Source: Argopecten irradians (taxonomy: Eukaryota; Mollusca; Bivalvia; Pectinida; Pectinidae). From it: DNA of 64,000 bases. The notes under the pieces are model-generated. The model was not told where the DNA came from and ran no database searches. It saw nothing but the letters and a program-made list of their open reading frames with translations. Location of the stretch: assembly GCF_041381155.1 (NCBI RefSeq), contig NC_091140.1, forward strand, positions 20,116,864 to 20,180,863. The letters run 5' to 3'. Numbering within the stretch: position 1 is the stretch's first letter; every line of letters begins with the position of its first letter. Both the position numbers and the translations under genes were made by a program. This document shows, piece by piece, positions 1 through 11,300 of the stretch.

Positions 1-100
1 AGAGTCTCGAACAGGAATCTCAATAGAGGTTAGGTTCAAACCTAGTAGAGTAGTGTTTTATTATGGTCACAAGTTATCAGCTCAACCACTAAGGATTAAT

Positions 101-232
101 ATGTGTAGTGGGATTGGACTGTGTCGATCATCGGTGACCAGGTGGCTCAGTCGGTAGAGCACTCGGCTAGTGTTCTGAGGGTCCCTGGTTAGAATCCCCG
201 TCTGGCCGCTACATTTCCTCCTCTCCTGTTAC
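101..232 (+). mobile_element. tRNA-derived SINE, copy 1
   Basis: A tRNA-like head lies at 136-207. It has a 7-bp acceptor stem with one clear mismatch (GACCAGG with TCTGGCC), an A box in GGCTCAGTCGGTAGAGC, and a damaged B box (GGTTAGAATCC). The anticodon arm pairs poorly and the loop is eight bases, so this is a SINE head rather than a working tRNA. A 37-bp leader (GTGTAGTGGGATTGGACTG...) precedes it and CTCCTCTCCTGTTACA follows it. The same leader and tail flank the copy at 326-455, so the two look like a tandem duplication with a period of about 224 bp. Confidence 0.7.
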
Positions 233-325
233 AAAATTGGCACCCAACTAAATAACCCACGGTGGTGGTGTTTGGAAGGGTCTCGTATGTCTTTGAAGGC
301 GAAGACTTTGAGAAAGGAAGGAGGA

Positions 326-455
326 GTGTAGCGGGATTGGACTGTGTCGATCATCGGTGACCATGTAGCTCAGTCGGTAGAGCCCTCAGCTAGTGTTCTA
401 AGGGTCCCAGGTTCGAATCCCGGTCTGGCCGCTTCATTTTCTCCTCTCCTGTTAC
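326..455 (+). mobile_element. tRNA-derived SINE, copy 2
   Basis: This is the second copy of the preceding element, with its tRNA-like head at 359-430. The B box is intact here (GGTTCGAATCC) and the A box reads TAGCTCAGTCGGTAGAGC, so the internal RNA polymerase III promoter could still work. The acceptor stem is weaker than in copy 1. It shares the 37-bp leader and the CTCCTCTCCTGTTACA tail. Confidence 0.72.
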
Positions 456-1322
456 ATATGAATTGAAGGCAAAGCCTCAGAAAAGCGCAGCTTCATGTAA
501 AAAAATGTTAATATAGTTACGATTATAACCTTAGAACTAGATTAAAATTGTTTAAACTTGTAGTCCGATTGATTATTTTTAATTGCAATTCTTTAACACT
601 ATTGGTGGATGTATTGTGTCTAGCAATATATCAACAGTCATCATATACACGTCAGAAAGTAATATATTCAACTGGAATAGTTTGGTCTTGTTTCTCTCAA
701 AGGCGGAAAACTTGGCAACATGCCATGTATAAAAATGTGCTTGAATGTGTGCCATCATCTTTGGCAACAAGATTCATGATGTCACGACTGACGGTGCCGT
801 GGGCTCCACAACATACAGACTATATCATTTTGACCAGTGCATTTATTGTGTCGTTTTTATCTTTGTATCATTATCTAAAACTACTTAAGAGTAATTTCAA
901 AGTGTATCCTGATGACACAATTCGTCCATTGAAAAAATTTAAAATCTTGTCGTGCTGATAACGAGAATTAAAATATGGCTGCCTGCATGGAGGCGAGAGA
1001 CTTTTCCTGCGGGACACAATTTCAAAGTCCAAGGGGCACTGGAATGTATTGGAATCTATATGCTCACACATGTGCTATATTAGTAGAACTTTGCTCTACA
1101 TGGCCAATTTTAGGCTCTTATCAATTAAAATCAGATCATTAAGCATAAAGAATGAAAAAATATATGATTTTTTTGTGTTAATCCAAAACTTTTAGTTTTA
1201 TAACTTCAAGTTTCATTTGTTTGGGTTACAGTTTAATCATCAACTCAAATACCTTCAAACTAAATTGGCTTTTTAATTACAACGATTTTGGTGTTAATTG
1301 TTATTAATCTCTCTCTTTACAG
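456..1322. other. Non-coding stretch before BBS7 exons
   Basis: No gene was recognised here. A 136-codon open frame (548-958, +, without an ATG at its 5' end) resembles nothing known. ATGGCTGCCTGCATGGAGGCG at about 975 is a Kozak-like start, but it does not encode the BBS7 N terminus (M-D-L-I-L-N in human). The first coding exon of BBS7 was not found here and probably lies left of the window. Confidence 0.5.
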
Positions 1323-4300
1323 GCAGGAGCTACCTCACAAAAATGCATGTGTCTACTTCCATCAGTCGCAGGAAAAGCACAGAAGGTAAACATGATGTAG
1401 TTATGTTGATGCCACAAAACCAATAATGGGTCATTAACAAACTGCTAACTGTAAGTGTGCATGTACCATATGTACACATGTTATGTGCTTAGCTGGAAAG
1501 AGTCATCTCTGACTCGACTAGGATAAGATAGGCTCCATACAGGGTTTTGGTAAAAGGTCATTCAAAAAGACGTGGGTAAAGTACTATTTATTGTCGATTA
1601 GTCCCACCTCCTGGTGATGATGATGATGATGTCACAAAAATCACGTCAAATGACAACATCATAATCACCGGAAGGTGGGACTAATGGACGGTAAATAGTA
1701 CTTTACCCACGTTGTTTTGGGATCATGAAACCCTTGTATTGGGAGTTTTCTGACAAAATCAGAAAGTTGGCAAGTGTATAAGTACATTATGATATACATG
1801 TCCAAAAAATTTCTACTATATACTGATAATGCTCACGGCCCAGCCTTAAAATTTCCACTTTAAAACACTTTTTTGTCTATTGATATGTCATTTTGAGATA
1901 TGTTTGTTGCTTGAAGGTGGTGATGGGAGACCAGGAAGGCTTATTTCAGTGTATAGGAATGAAGAAAGGAGAACCCCAGGTATGTTTTATAAAAAGAAGC
2001 ATTAAAAAAACCATAGAAATATCTGAGTTGCGTACTGCAGATAGAAATACAGTTTAGTGATGTATTATATCTATCAGTCACAGGTACTTGATTTCAAACA
2101 GATTTATAAATATTGACAAAGTGCAGTACCAAGTACCCTAAAAGGATTTAGTACTCCATTTTATCAATATAATTATTAAAGTCTTTTTGAAATAAAGTGT
2201 CTGCAAATGATCTGAATAAGAAAGTTGATAGTACCAAAAATCTTGAACTTTCTCATTCTTTCCGACCAAAAGGCAATATACAAAACATCTCTATGTCATT
2301 ACAGCTACTTGTAGAAGGTTGATAAATTATAATTAAATTGAACAATTCGTAAATGACAATTTACTATTACACTACATTGAGTTTGAATTCAGAGTTTGAA
2401 TATTGCTGTTTAAAAACAAGCTTTGTCTAATATTTCTATATTTATGTTTAGATTCTTTATGAAATGCTTATAGTCATAACAAGAAAGAAAAGGTTTTTCA
2501 CTTATGTTTCTTTGTTGTAGCATGTATTCAAAACAAACATTGCTAAGAAGATCAATCGTTTAGAACTAGGAGGACCCATCGGAGGTACACGGGAGAGAAT
2601 CTTTCTCGCTGTGGGATCAGAAGTTAAAGGATTCACAAAGAAGGGAAAGAATTTCTTAAAGTTTGATACAAATCTGTCCGAACCAATTCAATCTGTGTAA
2701 GTACATATACCAGTACACAATCATAGTAATAGAAAAGTTGTACATCTTGTTAGAATCAGAATCAAGACTGTCATAAAGGAAAGCCAGTCTGGGAAGTGTT
2801 AAGTCACTAACGGAGTACAGTGAATGATATACAGTGGACTTCTGATAATGCAGACACTGATAGCATGGAACACTCTCAGTCCAGACGGATATGTTAGGAA
2901 ACAGATTATCATAATGTTACATATTGAATATGAACAAACCTGGAAAATTTGTAAACTGGACGGTTTTCGAGGGTTCACTGTTCATCCGTTTTTGTCTTTT
3001 TTATTTTTTTTGTTGATCAAAAGTTTTTAAGTTCTTAAGTTATCTTTAGAGTCATCATATTTTTATATTTAGAATTATTTTTGAATCATGAATGTAATAT
3101 GCTACCTAACGTGCTTTATAAATTCAAGCATTTGATTTTCCTTCATGTTTACATTTTTGAAAATAAAAAATGGACAAAATATAGTGTGCAGTCTGCTATA
3201 TGTACCTATTCCATAACTATGACTTGTAACACCATTGCTTGTTTTTAGATATGTTGAAGGATCAGAGTTGATGACATGTGGAAATTTTGTGTATAATCAT
3301 TATCATGATTGTAAAGACACAAATTACTTCTTGTCTGGTGACAAGATCTCTGATATTGTGTGTCTGCCCATGGACCGCAATCCTGATATAACCCCAATTC
3401 TGGCTTGCCAGGATCGGGTACTCCGAGTTCTCCAGGTGGGTAAAGACATCTATACATGTATATACAGTAAAATCTGTCTTTGTAGCACCTCTCACTTCTG
3501 TATATAAAGACCCCCTGTTTAATGTGACCACTTAGTTTGGATCCAAAATGGTCAATAGCAATAAAATTTTACCTGTGGATGGCGAGATTGTAGAGATCAT
3601 TTTAGGTGTCACACTTAGATGGTCTTTCTTTTGACTGTAGATGTGATTAATAAACAGCTATACTACTATGCTTATTTAATGTTTTCTTATTCAATTATTC
3701 AAGAGGAATCATTTTTTTGTTCATCAATTAAGTTGAATTAACCCTTCAGCTTTTAAATTACTTAATTACAAATTTGAAAATTGGTAAAGATTCAATATAG
3801 ATGAATGATTTGAATAAACATGTGCAATCAGCTTATTTTATGTTTTCATAATTCATCATTCAACTCAGAAAGAGAAATTAGATTCTGTGTGATGTATACA
3901 ATTATAAATTAAATTTTTATATTAGGAGTCAGAGTTGCTGTATGAAGTAGAAGTTCCTGGCCCTCCCACAGTATTAGAGTTGTATGGTAATTCAGCAGGT
4001 AAGTACTAGGTAGTTCTTTGTTTATGTGTGTTTGCTAAAAATGACTTTTGAGTATAAATACAGAAAGCTTAGAACTGAAATAACTCTGTAAATTAATGTT
4101 GAATCATGATGCTTTTCAAACTCGTTCGAGATCCTTCGCAAATAACAAAATGGAAGGTGTTGATTTTAAAGTTGAAAAACACTTACCAATTGATACAAGA
4201 ATTATCATAATAATCATAATACCTCTGTTTGTTGAGAATATTTTAAATAAGTATAATATAAGCTTGTGGTTAACTTTTAAACTTAATATAATAGAAATGA

Positions 4301-4520
4301 GATGGAGCTTCCAATGAACCTTCACCGACCAACACCTTCAGGATTTCGGACCCATTCGCCACCCCTTTATTTTAAACTTCAATGTACAAAAAATGAAAGA
4401 TAATTACCCTAAGCTATGGATTGATAAGTATTATGTGTATCTATGTTCTACAGGAGAGGATGGAAATGAAATACTGTATGGAACATCAGACGGTAGAGTG
4501 GGACTGGTACAGATCAGCAA
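1323..4520 (+). CDS. BBS7: BBS7, BBSome subunit, 5' half only
   Basis: BBS7 is one of eight BBSome subunits. The BBSome carries membrane proteins into and out of cilia together with intraflagellar transport. Six exons are visible: 1323-1385, 1917-1979, 2521-2696, 3249-3435, 3926-3998 and 4454-4520. All have AG/GT borders, and the phases join into one frame of 209 codons plus two bases. The product follows the human N-terminal beta-propeller: GATSQK, IGMKKGE, LELGG, YNHYHDCKD, LSGDKI, LACQDRVLRVLQ, EVPGPPTVLEL and GTSDGRVGL. Missing are the first dozen or so residues (exon left of the window) and everything after about residue 220 of ~715: the rest of the propeller, coiled coil, GAE, platform and helical domains. 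The last donor (AA|GTCAGT) coincides with the first base of a 9.4-kb minisatellite. No later exon was recognised in the remaining 59 kb. The gene may be broken, have an enormous intron, or be misassembled. Confidence 0.93.
1570..1712. mobile_element. Foldback MITE in BBS7 intron
   Basis: This is an imperfect palindrome. ACGTGGGTAAAGTACTATTT at the left returns inverted as AAATAGTACTTTACCCACGT at the right, and TTAGTCCCACC / GGTGGGACTAA form the inner arms. The loop holds a (GAT)n run. A related copy lies at 42286-42433. There is no coding capacity. Confidence 0.75.
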
Positions 4521-7500
4521 GTCAGTAGTTCTCCTTGTCTTATAGAACATACAGTCAGTAGTACTCCTTGTCTTATAGAACATACAGTCCATATAGTACT
4601 CCTTGTCTTATAGAACATACAGTCAGTAGTACTCCTTGTCTTATAGAACATACAGTCAGTAGTACTCCTTGTCTTATAGAACATACAGTCAGTAGTACTC
4701 CTTGTCTTATAGAACATACAGTCAGTAGTACTCCTTGTCTTATAGAACATACAGTCAGTAGTACTCCTTGTCTTATAGAACATACAGTCAGTAGTACTCC
4801 TTGTCTTATAGAACATACAGTCCATATAGTACTCCTTGTCTTATAGAACATACAGTCAGTAGTACTCCTTGTCTTATAGAACATACAGTCAGTAGTACTC
4901 CTTGTCTTATAGAACATACAGTCAGTAGTACTCCTTGTCTTATAGAACATACAGTCAGTAGTACTCCTTGTCTTATAGAACATACAGTCAGTAGTACTCC
5001 TTGTCTTATAGAACATACAGTCAGTAGTATACTCCTTGTCTTATAGAACATACAGTCAGTAGTACTCCTTGTCTTATAGAACATACAGTCAGTAGTACTC
5101 TTGTTTTGATCTACTCTCTTATAGAACATACAGTCAGTAGTACTCCTTGTCTTATAGAACATACAGTCAGTAGTACTCCTTGTCTTATAGAACATACAGT
5201 CAGTAGTACTCCTTGTCTTATAGAACATACAGTCAGTAGTACTCCTTGTCTTATAGAACATACAGTCAGTAGTACTCCTTGTCTTATAGAACATACAGTC
5301 AGTAGTACTCCTTGTCTTATAGAACATACAGTCAGTAGTACTCCTTGTCTTATAGAACATACAGTCAGTAGTACTCCTTGTCTTATAGAACATACAGTCA
5401 GTAGTACTCCTTGTCTTATAGAACATACAGTCAGTAGTTACTCCTTGTCTTATAGAACATACAGTCAGTAGTACTCCTTGTCTTATAGAACATACAGTCA
5501 GTAGTACTCCTTGTAGTATAGAACATACAGTCAGTAGTACTCCTTGTCTTATAGAACATACAGTCAGTAGTACTCCTTGTCTTATAGAACATACAGTCAG
5601 TAGTACTCCTTGTCTTATAGAACATACAGTCAGTAGTACTCCTTGTCTTATAGAACATACAGTCAGTAGTACTCCTTGTCTTATAGAACATACAGTCAGT
5701 AGTACTCCTTGTCTTATAGAACAGTACAGTCAGTAGTACTCCTTGTCTTATAGAACATACAGTCAGTAGTACTCCTTGTCTTATAGAACATACAGTCAGT
5801 AGTACTCCTTGTCTTATAGAACATACAGTCAGTAGTACTCCTTGTCTTATAGAACATACAGTCAGTAGTACTCCTTGTCTTATAGAACATACAGTCAGTA
5901 GTACTCCTTGTCTTATAGAACATACTTATAGTCAGTCAGTAGTACTCCTTGTCTTATAGAACATACAGTCAGTAGTACTCCTTGTCTTATAGAACATACA
6001 GTCCATATAGTACTCCTTGTCTTATAGAACATACAGTCAGTAGTACTCCTTGTCTTATAGAACATACAGTCAGTAGTACTCCTTGTCTTATAGAACATAC
6101 AGTCAGTAGTACTCCTTGTCTTATAGAACATACAGTCAGTAGTACTCCTTGTCTTATAGAACATACAGTCAGTAGTACTCCTTGTCTTATAGAACATACA
6201 GTCAGTAGTACTCCTTGTCTTATAGAACATACAGTCAGTAGTAACTCCTTGTCTTATAGAACATACAGTCAGTAGTACTCCTTGTCTTATAGAACATACA
6301 GTCAGTAGTACTCCTTGTCTTATAGAACATACAGTCAGTAGTACTCCTTGTCTTATAGAACATACAGTCAGTAGTACTCCTTGTCTTATAGAACATACAG
6401 TCAGTAGTACTCCTTGTCTTATAGAACATACAGTCAGTAGTACTCCTTGTCTTATAGAACATACAGTCAGTAGTACTCCTTGTCTTATAGAACATACAGT
6501 CAGTAGTACTCCTTGTCTTATAGAACATACAGTCCATAGTAGTACTCCTTGTCTTATAGAACATACAGTCAGTAGTACTCCTTGTCTTATAGAACATACA
6601 GTCAGTAGTACTCCTTGTCTTATAGAACATACAGTCAGTAGTACTCCTTGTCTTATAGAACATACAGTCAGTAGTACTCCTTGTCTTATAGAACATACAG
6701 TCAGTAGTACTCCTTGTCTTATAGAACATACAGTCAGTAGTATACTCCTTGTCTTATAGAACATACAGTCAGTAGTACTCCTTGTCTTATAGAACATACA
6801 GTCAGTAGTACTCCTTGTCTTATAGAACATACAGTCAGTAGTACTCCTTGTCTTATAGAACATACAGTCAGTAGTACTCCTTGTCTTATAGAACATACAG
6901 TCAGTAGTACTCCTTGTCTTATAGAACATACAGTCAGTAGTACTCCTTGTCTTATAGAACATACAGTCAGTAGTACTCCTTGTCTTATAGAACATACAGT
7001 CAGTAGTACTCTTTGTCTTATAGAACATACAGTCAGTAGTACTCCTTGTCTTATAGAACATACAGTCAGTAGTACTCCTTGTCTTATAGAACATACAGTC
7101 AGTAGTACTCCTTGTCTTATAGAACATACAGTCAGTAGTAGTACTCCTTGTCTTATAGAACATACAGTCATATAGTACTCCTTGTCTTATAGAACATACA
7201 GTCAGTAGTATACTCCTTGTCTTATAGAACATACAGTCAGTAGTACTCCTTGTCTTATAGAACATACAGTCAGTAGTACTCCTTGTCTTATAGAACATAC
7301 AGTCAGTAGTACTCCTTGTCTTATAGAACATACAGTCAGTAGTACTCCTTGTCTTATAGAACATACAGTCAGTAGTACTCCTTGTCTTATAGAACATACA
7401 GTCCATATAGTACTCCTTGTCTTATAGAACATACAGTCAGTAGTACTCCTTGTCTTATAGAACATACAGTCAGTAGTACTCCTTGTCTTATAGAACATAC

Positions 7501-8341
7501 AGTCAGTAGTACTCCTTGTCTTATAGAACATACAGTCAGTAGTACTCCTTGTCTTATAGAACATACAGTCAGTAGTACTCCTTGTCTTATAGAACATACA
7601 GTCAGTAGTATACTCCTTGTCTTATAGAACATACAGTCAGTAGTATACTCCTTGTCTTATAGAACATACAGTCAGTAGTACTCCTTGTCTTATAGAACAT
7701 ACAGTCAGTAGTACTCCTTGTCTTATAGAACATACAGTCAGTAGTACTCCTTGTCTTATAGAACATACAGTCAGTAGTACTCCTTGTCTTATAGAACATA
7801 CAGTCAGTAGTACTCCTTGTCTTATAGAACATACAGTCAGTAGTACTCCTTGTCTTATAGAACATACAGTCAGTAGTACTCCTTGTCTTATAGAACATAC
7901 AGTCAGTAGTACTCCTTGTCTTATAGAACATACAGTCCATATAGTACTCCTTGTCTTATAGAACATACAGTCAGTAGTACTCCTTGTCTTATAGAACATA
8001 CAGTCAGTAGTACTCCTTGTCTTATAGAACAACATAGTAGTCAGTAGTACACCAGTTAGTCTTATAGAACATACAGTCAGTAGTCTTATAGAACAGTCAG
8101 TAGTACTCCTTGTCTTATAGAACATACAGTCAGTAGTACTCCTTGTCTTATAGAACATACAGTCAGTAGTACTCCTTGTCTTATAGAACATACAGTCAGT
8201 AGTACTCCTTTCTTATAGAACATAGTCAGTACTCCTTGTCAGTAGTACTCCTTGTCTTATAGAACATACAGTCAGTAGTACTCCTTGTCTTATAGAAACA
8301 TAGTCAGTAGTACTTTTGTCTTATAGAACATACTGTCTTAT
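4521..8341. repeat. 33-bp minisatellite array (array A)
   Basis: About 116 head-to-tail copies of a 33-bp unit that starts GTCAGTAGTACTCCTTGTCT and ends TATAGAACATACA. There are no spacers. Common variants are GTCCATATAGTACTCC (near 4590, 4823, 6001, 7402 and 7937) and an inserted TA giving AGTATACTCC. The unit is divisible by three, so both strands carry long repetitive open frames (plus TPCLIEHTVSS, minus MFYKTRSTTDC). They have no non-repetitive start, so I do not call a protein. Units become ragged after about 8020, as expected at an array edge. The left edge falls on the donor of the last visible BBS7 exon. Confidence 0.97.
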
Positions 8342-11300
8342 ATATAAGGTGTGTACTCCACTGGGCAGTAAGAGATGATATAAGGTGTGTACTCCACTGG
8401 GACGCAGTAAGTGATATAAGGTGTGTACTCCACTGACGCAGTAAGTGATATAAGGTGTGTACTCCACTGGGGCAGTAAGAGATATAAGGTGTGTACTCCA
8501 CTGGGGCAGTAAGAGATATAAGGTGTGTACTCCACTGGGGCAGTAAGAGATATAAGGTGTGTACTCCACTGGGGCAGTAAGAGATATAAGGTGTGTACTC
8601 CACTAGGGCAGTAAGAGATATAAGGTGTGTACTCCACTGGGGCAGTAAGAGATATAAGGTGTGTGTACTCCACTGGGGCAGTAAGAGATATAAGTGTGTG
8701 TACTCCACTGGGGCAGTAAGAGATATAAGGTGTGTACTCCACTGGGGCAGTAAGAGATATAAGGTGTGTACTCCACTGGGGCAGTAAGAGATATAAGGTG
8801 TGTACTCCACTGGGGCAGTAAGAGATATAAGGTGTGTACTCCACTGGGGCAGTAAGAGATATAAGGTGTGTACTCCACTGGGGCAGTAAGAGATATAAGG
8901 TGTGTACTCCACTGGGGCAGTAAGAGATATAAGGTGTGTACTCCACTGGGCAGTAAGAGATATAAGTGATATAAGGTGTGTACTCCACTGGGGCAGTAAG
9001 AGATATAAGGTGTGTACTCCACTGGGGCAGTAAGTGATATAAGGTGTGTACTCCACTGGGGCAGTAAGAGATATAAGGTGGTGTGTACTCCACTGACGCA
9101 GTAAGTGATATAATGTGTGTACTAGTAAGTGATATAAGGTGTGTACTCCACTGGAGCAGTAAGTGATATAAGGTGTGTACTCCACTAGGGCAAAAAGAGA
9201 TATAAGGTGTGTACTCCACTGGGGCAGTAAGAGATATAAGGTGTGTACTCCACTGGGGCAGTAAGAGATATAAGGTGTGTACTCCACTGGGGCAGTAAGA
9301 GATATAAGGTGTGTACTCCACTGACGCAGTAAGAGATATAAGGTGTGTACTCCACTGGGGCAGTAAGAGATATAAGAGATATAAGGTGTGTACTCCACTG
9401 GGGCAGTAAGAGATATAAGGTGTGTACTCCACTGACGCAGTAAGAGATATAAGGTGTGTACTCCACTGGGGCAGTAAGAGATATAAGGTGTGTACTCCAC
9501 TGGGGCAGTAAGAGATATAAGGTGTGTACTCCACTGACGCAGTAAGAGATATAAGGTGTGTACTCCACTGGGGCAGTAAGAGATATAAGGTGTGTACTCC
9601 ACTGGGGCAGTAAGAGATATAAGGTGTGTACTCCACTGGGGCAGAGATATAAGGTGTGTACTCCACTGGGGCAGTAAGTGATATAAGGTGTGTACTCCAC
9701 TGGGGCAGTAAGTGATATAAGGTGTGTACTCCACTGGGGCAGTAAGAGATATAAGGTGTGTACTCCACTGGGGCAGTAAGAGATATAAGGTGTGTACTCC
9801 ACTGACGCAGTAAGAGATATAAGGTGTGTACTCCACTGGGGCAGTAAGAGATATAAGGTGTGTACTCCACTGGGGCAGTAAGTGATATAAGGTGTGTACT
9901 CCACTGGGGCAGTAAGAGATATAATATAAGGTGTGTACTCCACTGGGGCAGTAAGTGATATAAGGTGTGTACTCCACTAGGGCAAAAAGAGATATAAGGT
10001 GTGTACTCCACTGACCTAGTATGAGATATAAGGTGTGTACTCCACTAGGGCAGTAAGAGATATAAGGTGTGTACTCCAAGGACGCATTAAGAGATATAAG
10101 GTGTGTACTCCACTGGGGCAGTAAGAGATATAAGGTGTGTACTCCACTGGGCAGTAAGAGATATAAGGTGTGTACTCCACTGGGGCAGTAAGAGATATAA
10201 GGTGTGTACTCCACTGGGGCAGTAAGTGATATAAGGTGTGTACTCCACTGGGGCAGTAAGAGATATAAGGTGTGTACTCCACTGGGGCAGTAAGAGATAT
10301 AAGGTGTGTACTCCACTGGGGCAGTAAGAGATATAAGGTGTGTACTCCACTGGGGCAGTAAGAGATATAAGGTGTGTACTCCACTGGGGCAGTAAGTGAT
10401 ATAAGGTGTGTACTCCACTGGGACAGCAAGAGATATAAGGTGTGTACTCCACTGGGGGCAGTAAGAGATATAAGGTGTGTACTCCACTGGGCAGTAAGTG
10501 ATATAAGGTGTGTACTCCACTGGGGCAGTAAGAGATATAAGGTGTGTACTCCACTGAGGGCAGTAAGAGATATAAGGTGTGTACTCCACTGGGGCAGTAA
10601 GAGATATAAGGTGTGTACTCCACTGGGGCAGTAAGAGATATAAGGTGTGTACTCCACTGACGCAGTAAGAGATATAAGGTGTGTACTCCACTAGGGCAGT
10701 AAGAGATATAAGGTGTGTACTCCACTGGGGCAGTAAGAGATATAAGGTGTGTACTCCACTGGGGCAGTAAGAGATAAGGTGTGTACTCCACTGGGGCAGT
10801 AAGAGATATAAGGTGTGTACTCCACTGGGGCAGTAAGAGATATAAGGTGTGTACTCCACTGGGCAGTACTCCAAGAGAGTAAATATAAGGTGTGTACTCC
10901 ACTGGGGCAGTAAGATATATAAGGTGTGTACTCCACTGGGGCAGTAAGAGAGGTGTGTACTCCACTGAGGCAGTAAGAGATATAAGGTGTGTACTCCACT
11001 GGGGCAGTAAGAGATATAAGGTGTGTACTCCACTGGGCAGTAAGAGATATAAGGTGTGTACTCCATTGACACAGTAAGAGATATAAGGTGTGTACTCCAC
11101 TGGGGCAGTAAGAGATATAAGGTGTGTACTCCACTGGGGCAGTAAGAGATATAAGGTGTGTACTCCACTGGGGCAGTAAGAGATATAAGGTGTGTACTCC
11201 ACTGGGGCAGTAAGTGATATAAGGTGTGTACTCCACTGGGCAGTAAGAGATATAAGGTGTGTACTCCACTGGGGCAGTAAGTGATATAAGGTGTGTACTC

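Noticed and set aside
136-430. Two functional tRNA genes
   Set aside because: Acceptor and anticodon stems contain mismatches, the anticodon loop has eight bases, and both copies sit in a shared repeat leader and tail. A SINE head is the better reading.
548-958. 136-codon open frame upstream of BBS7
   Set aside because: There is no ATG at its 5' end, no recognisable motif, and no similarity to the expected BBS7 N terminus.
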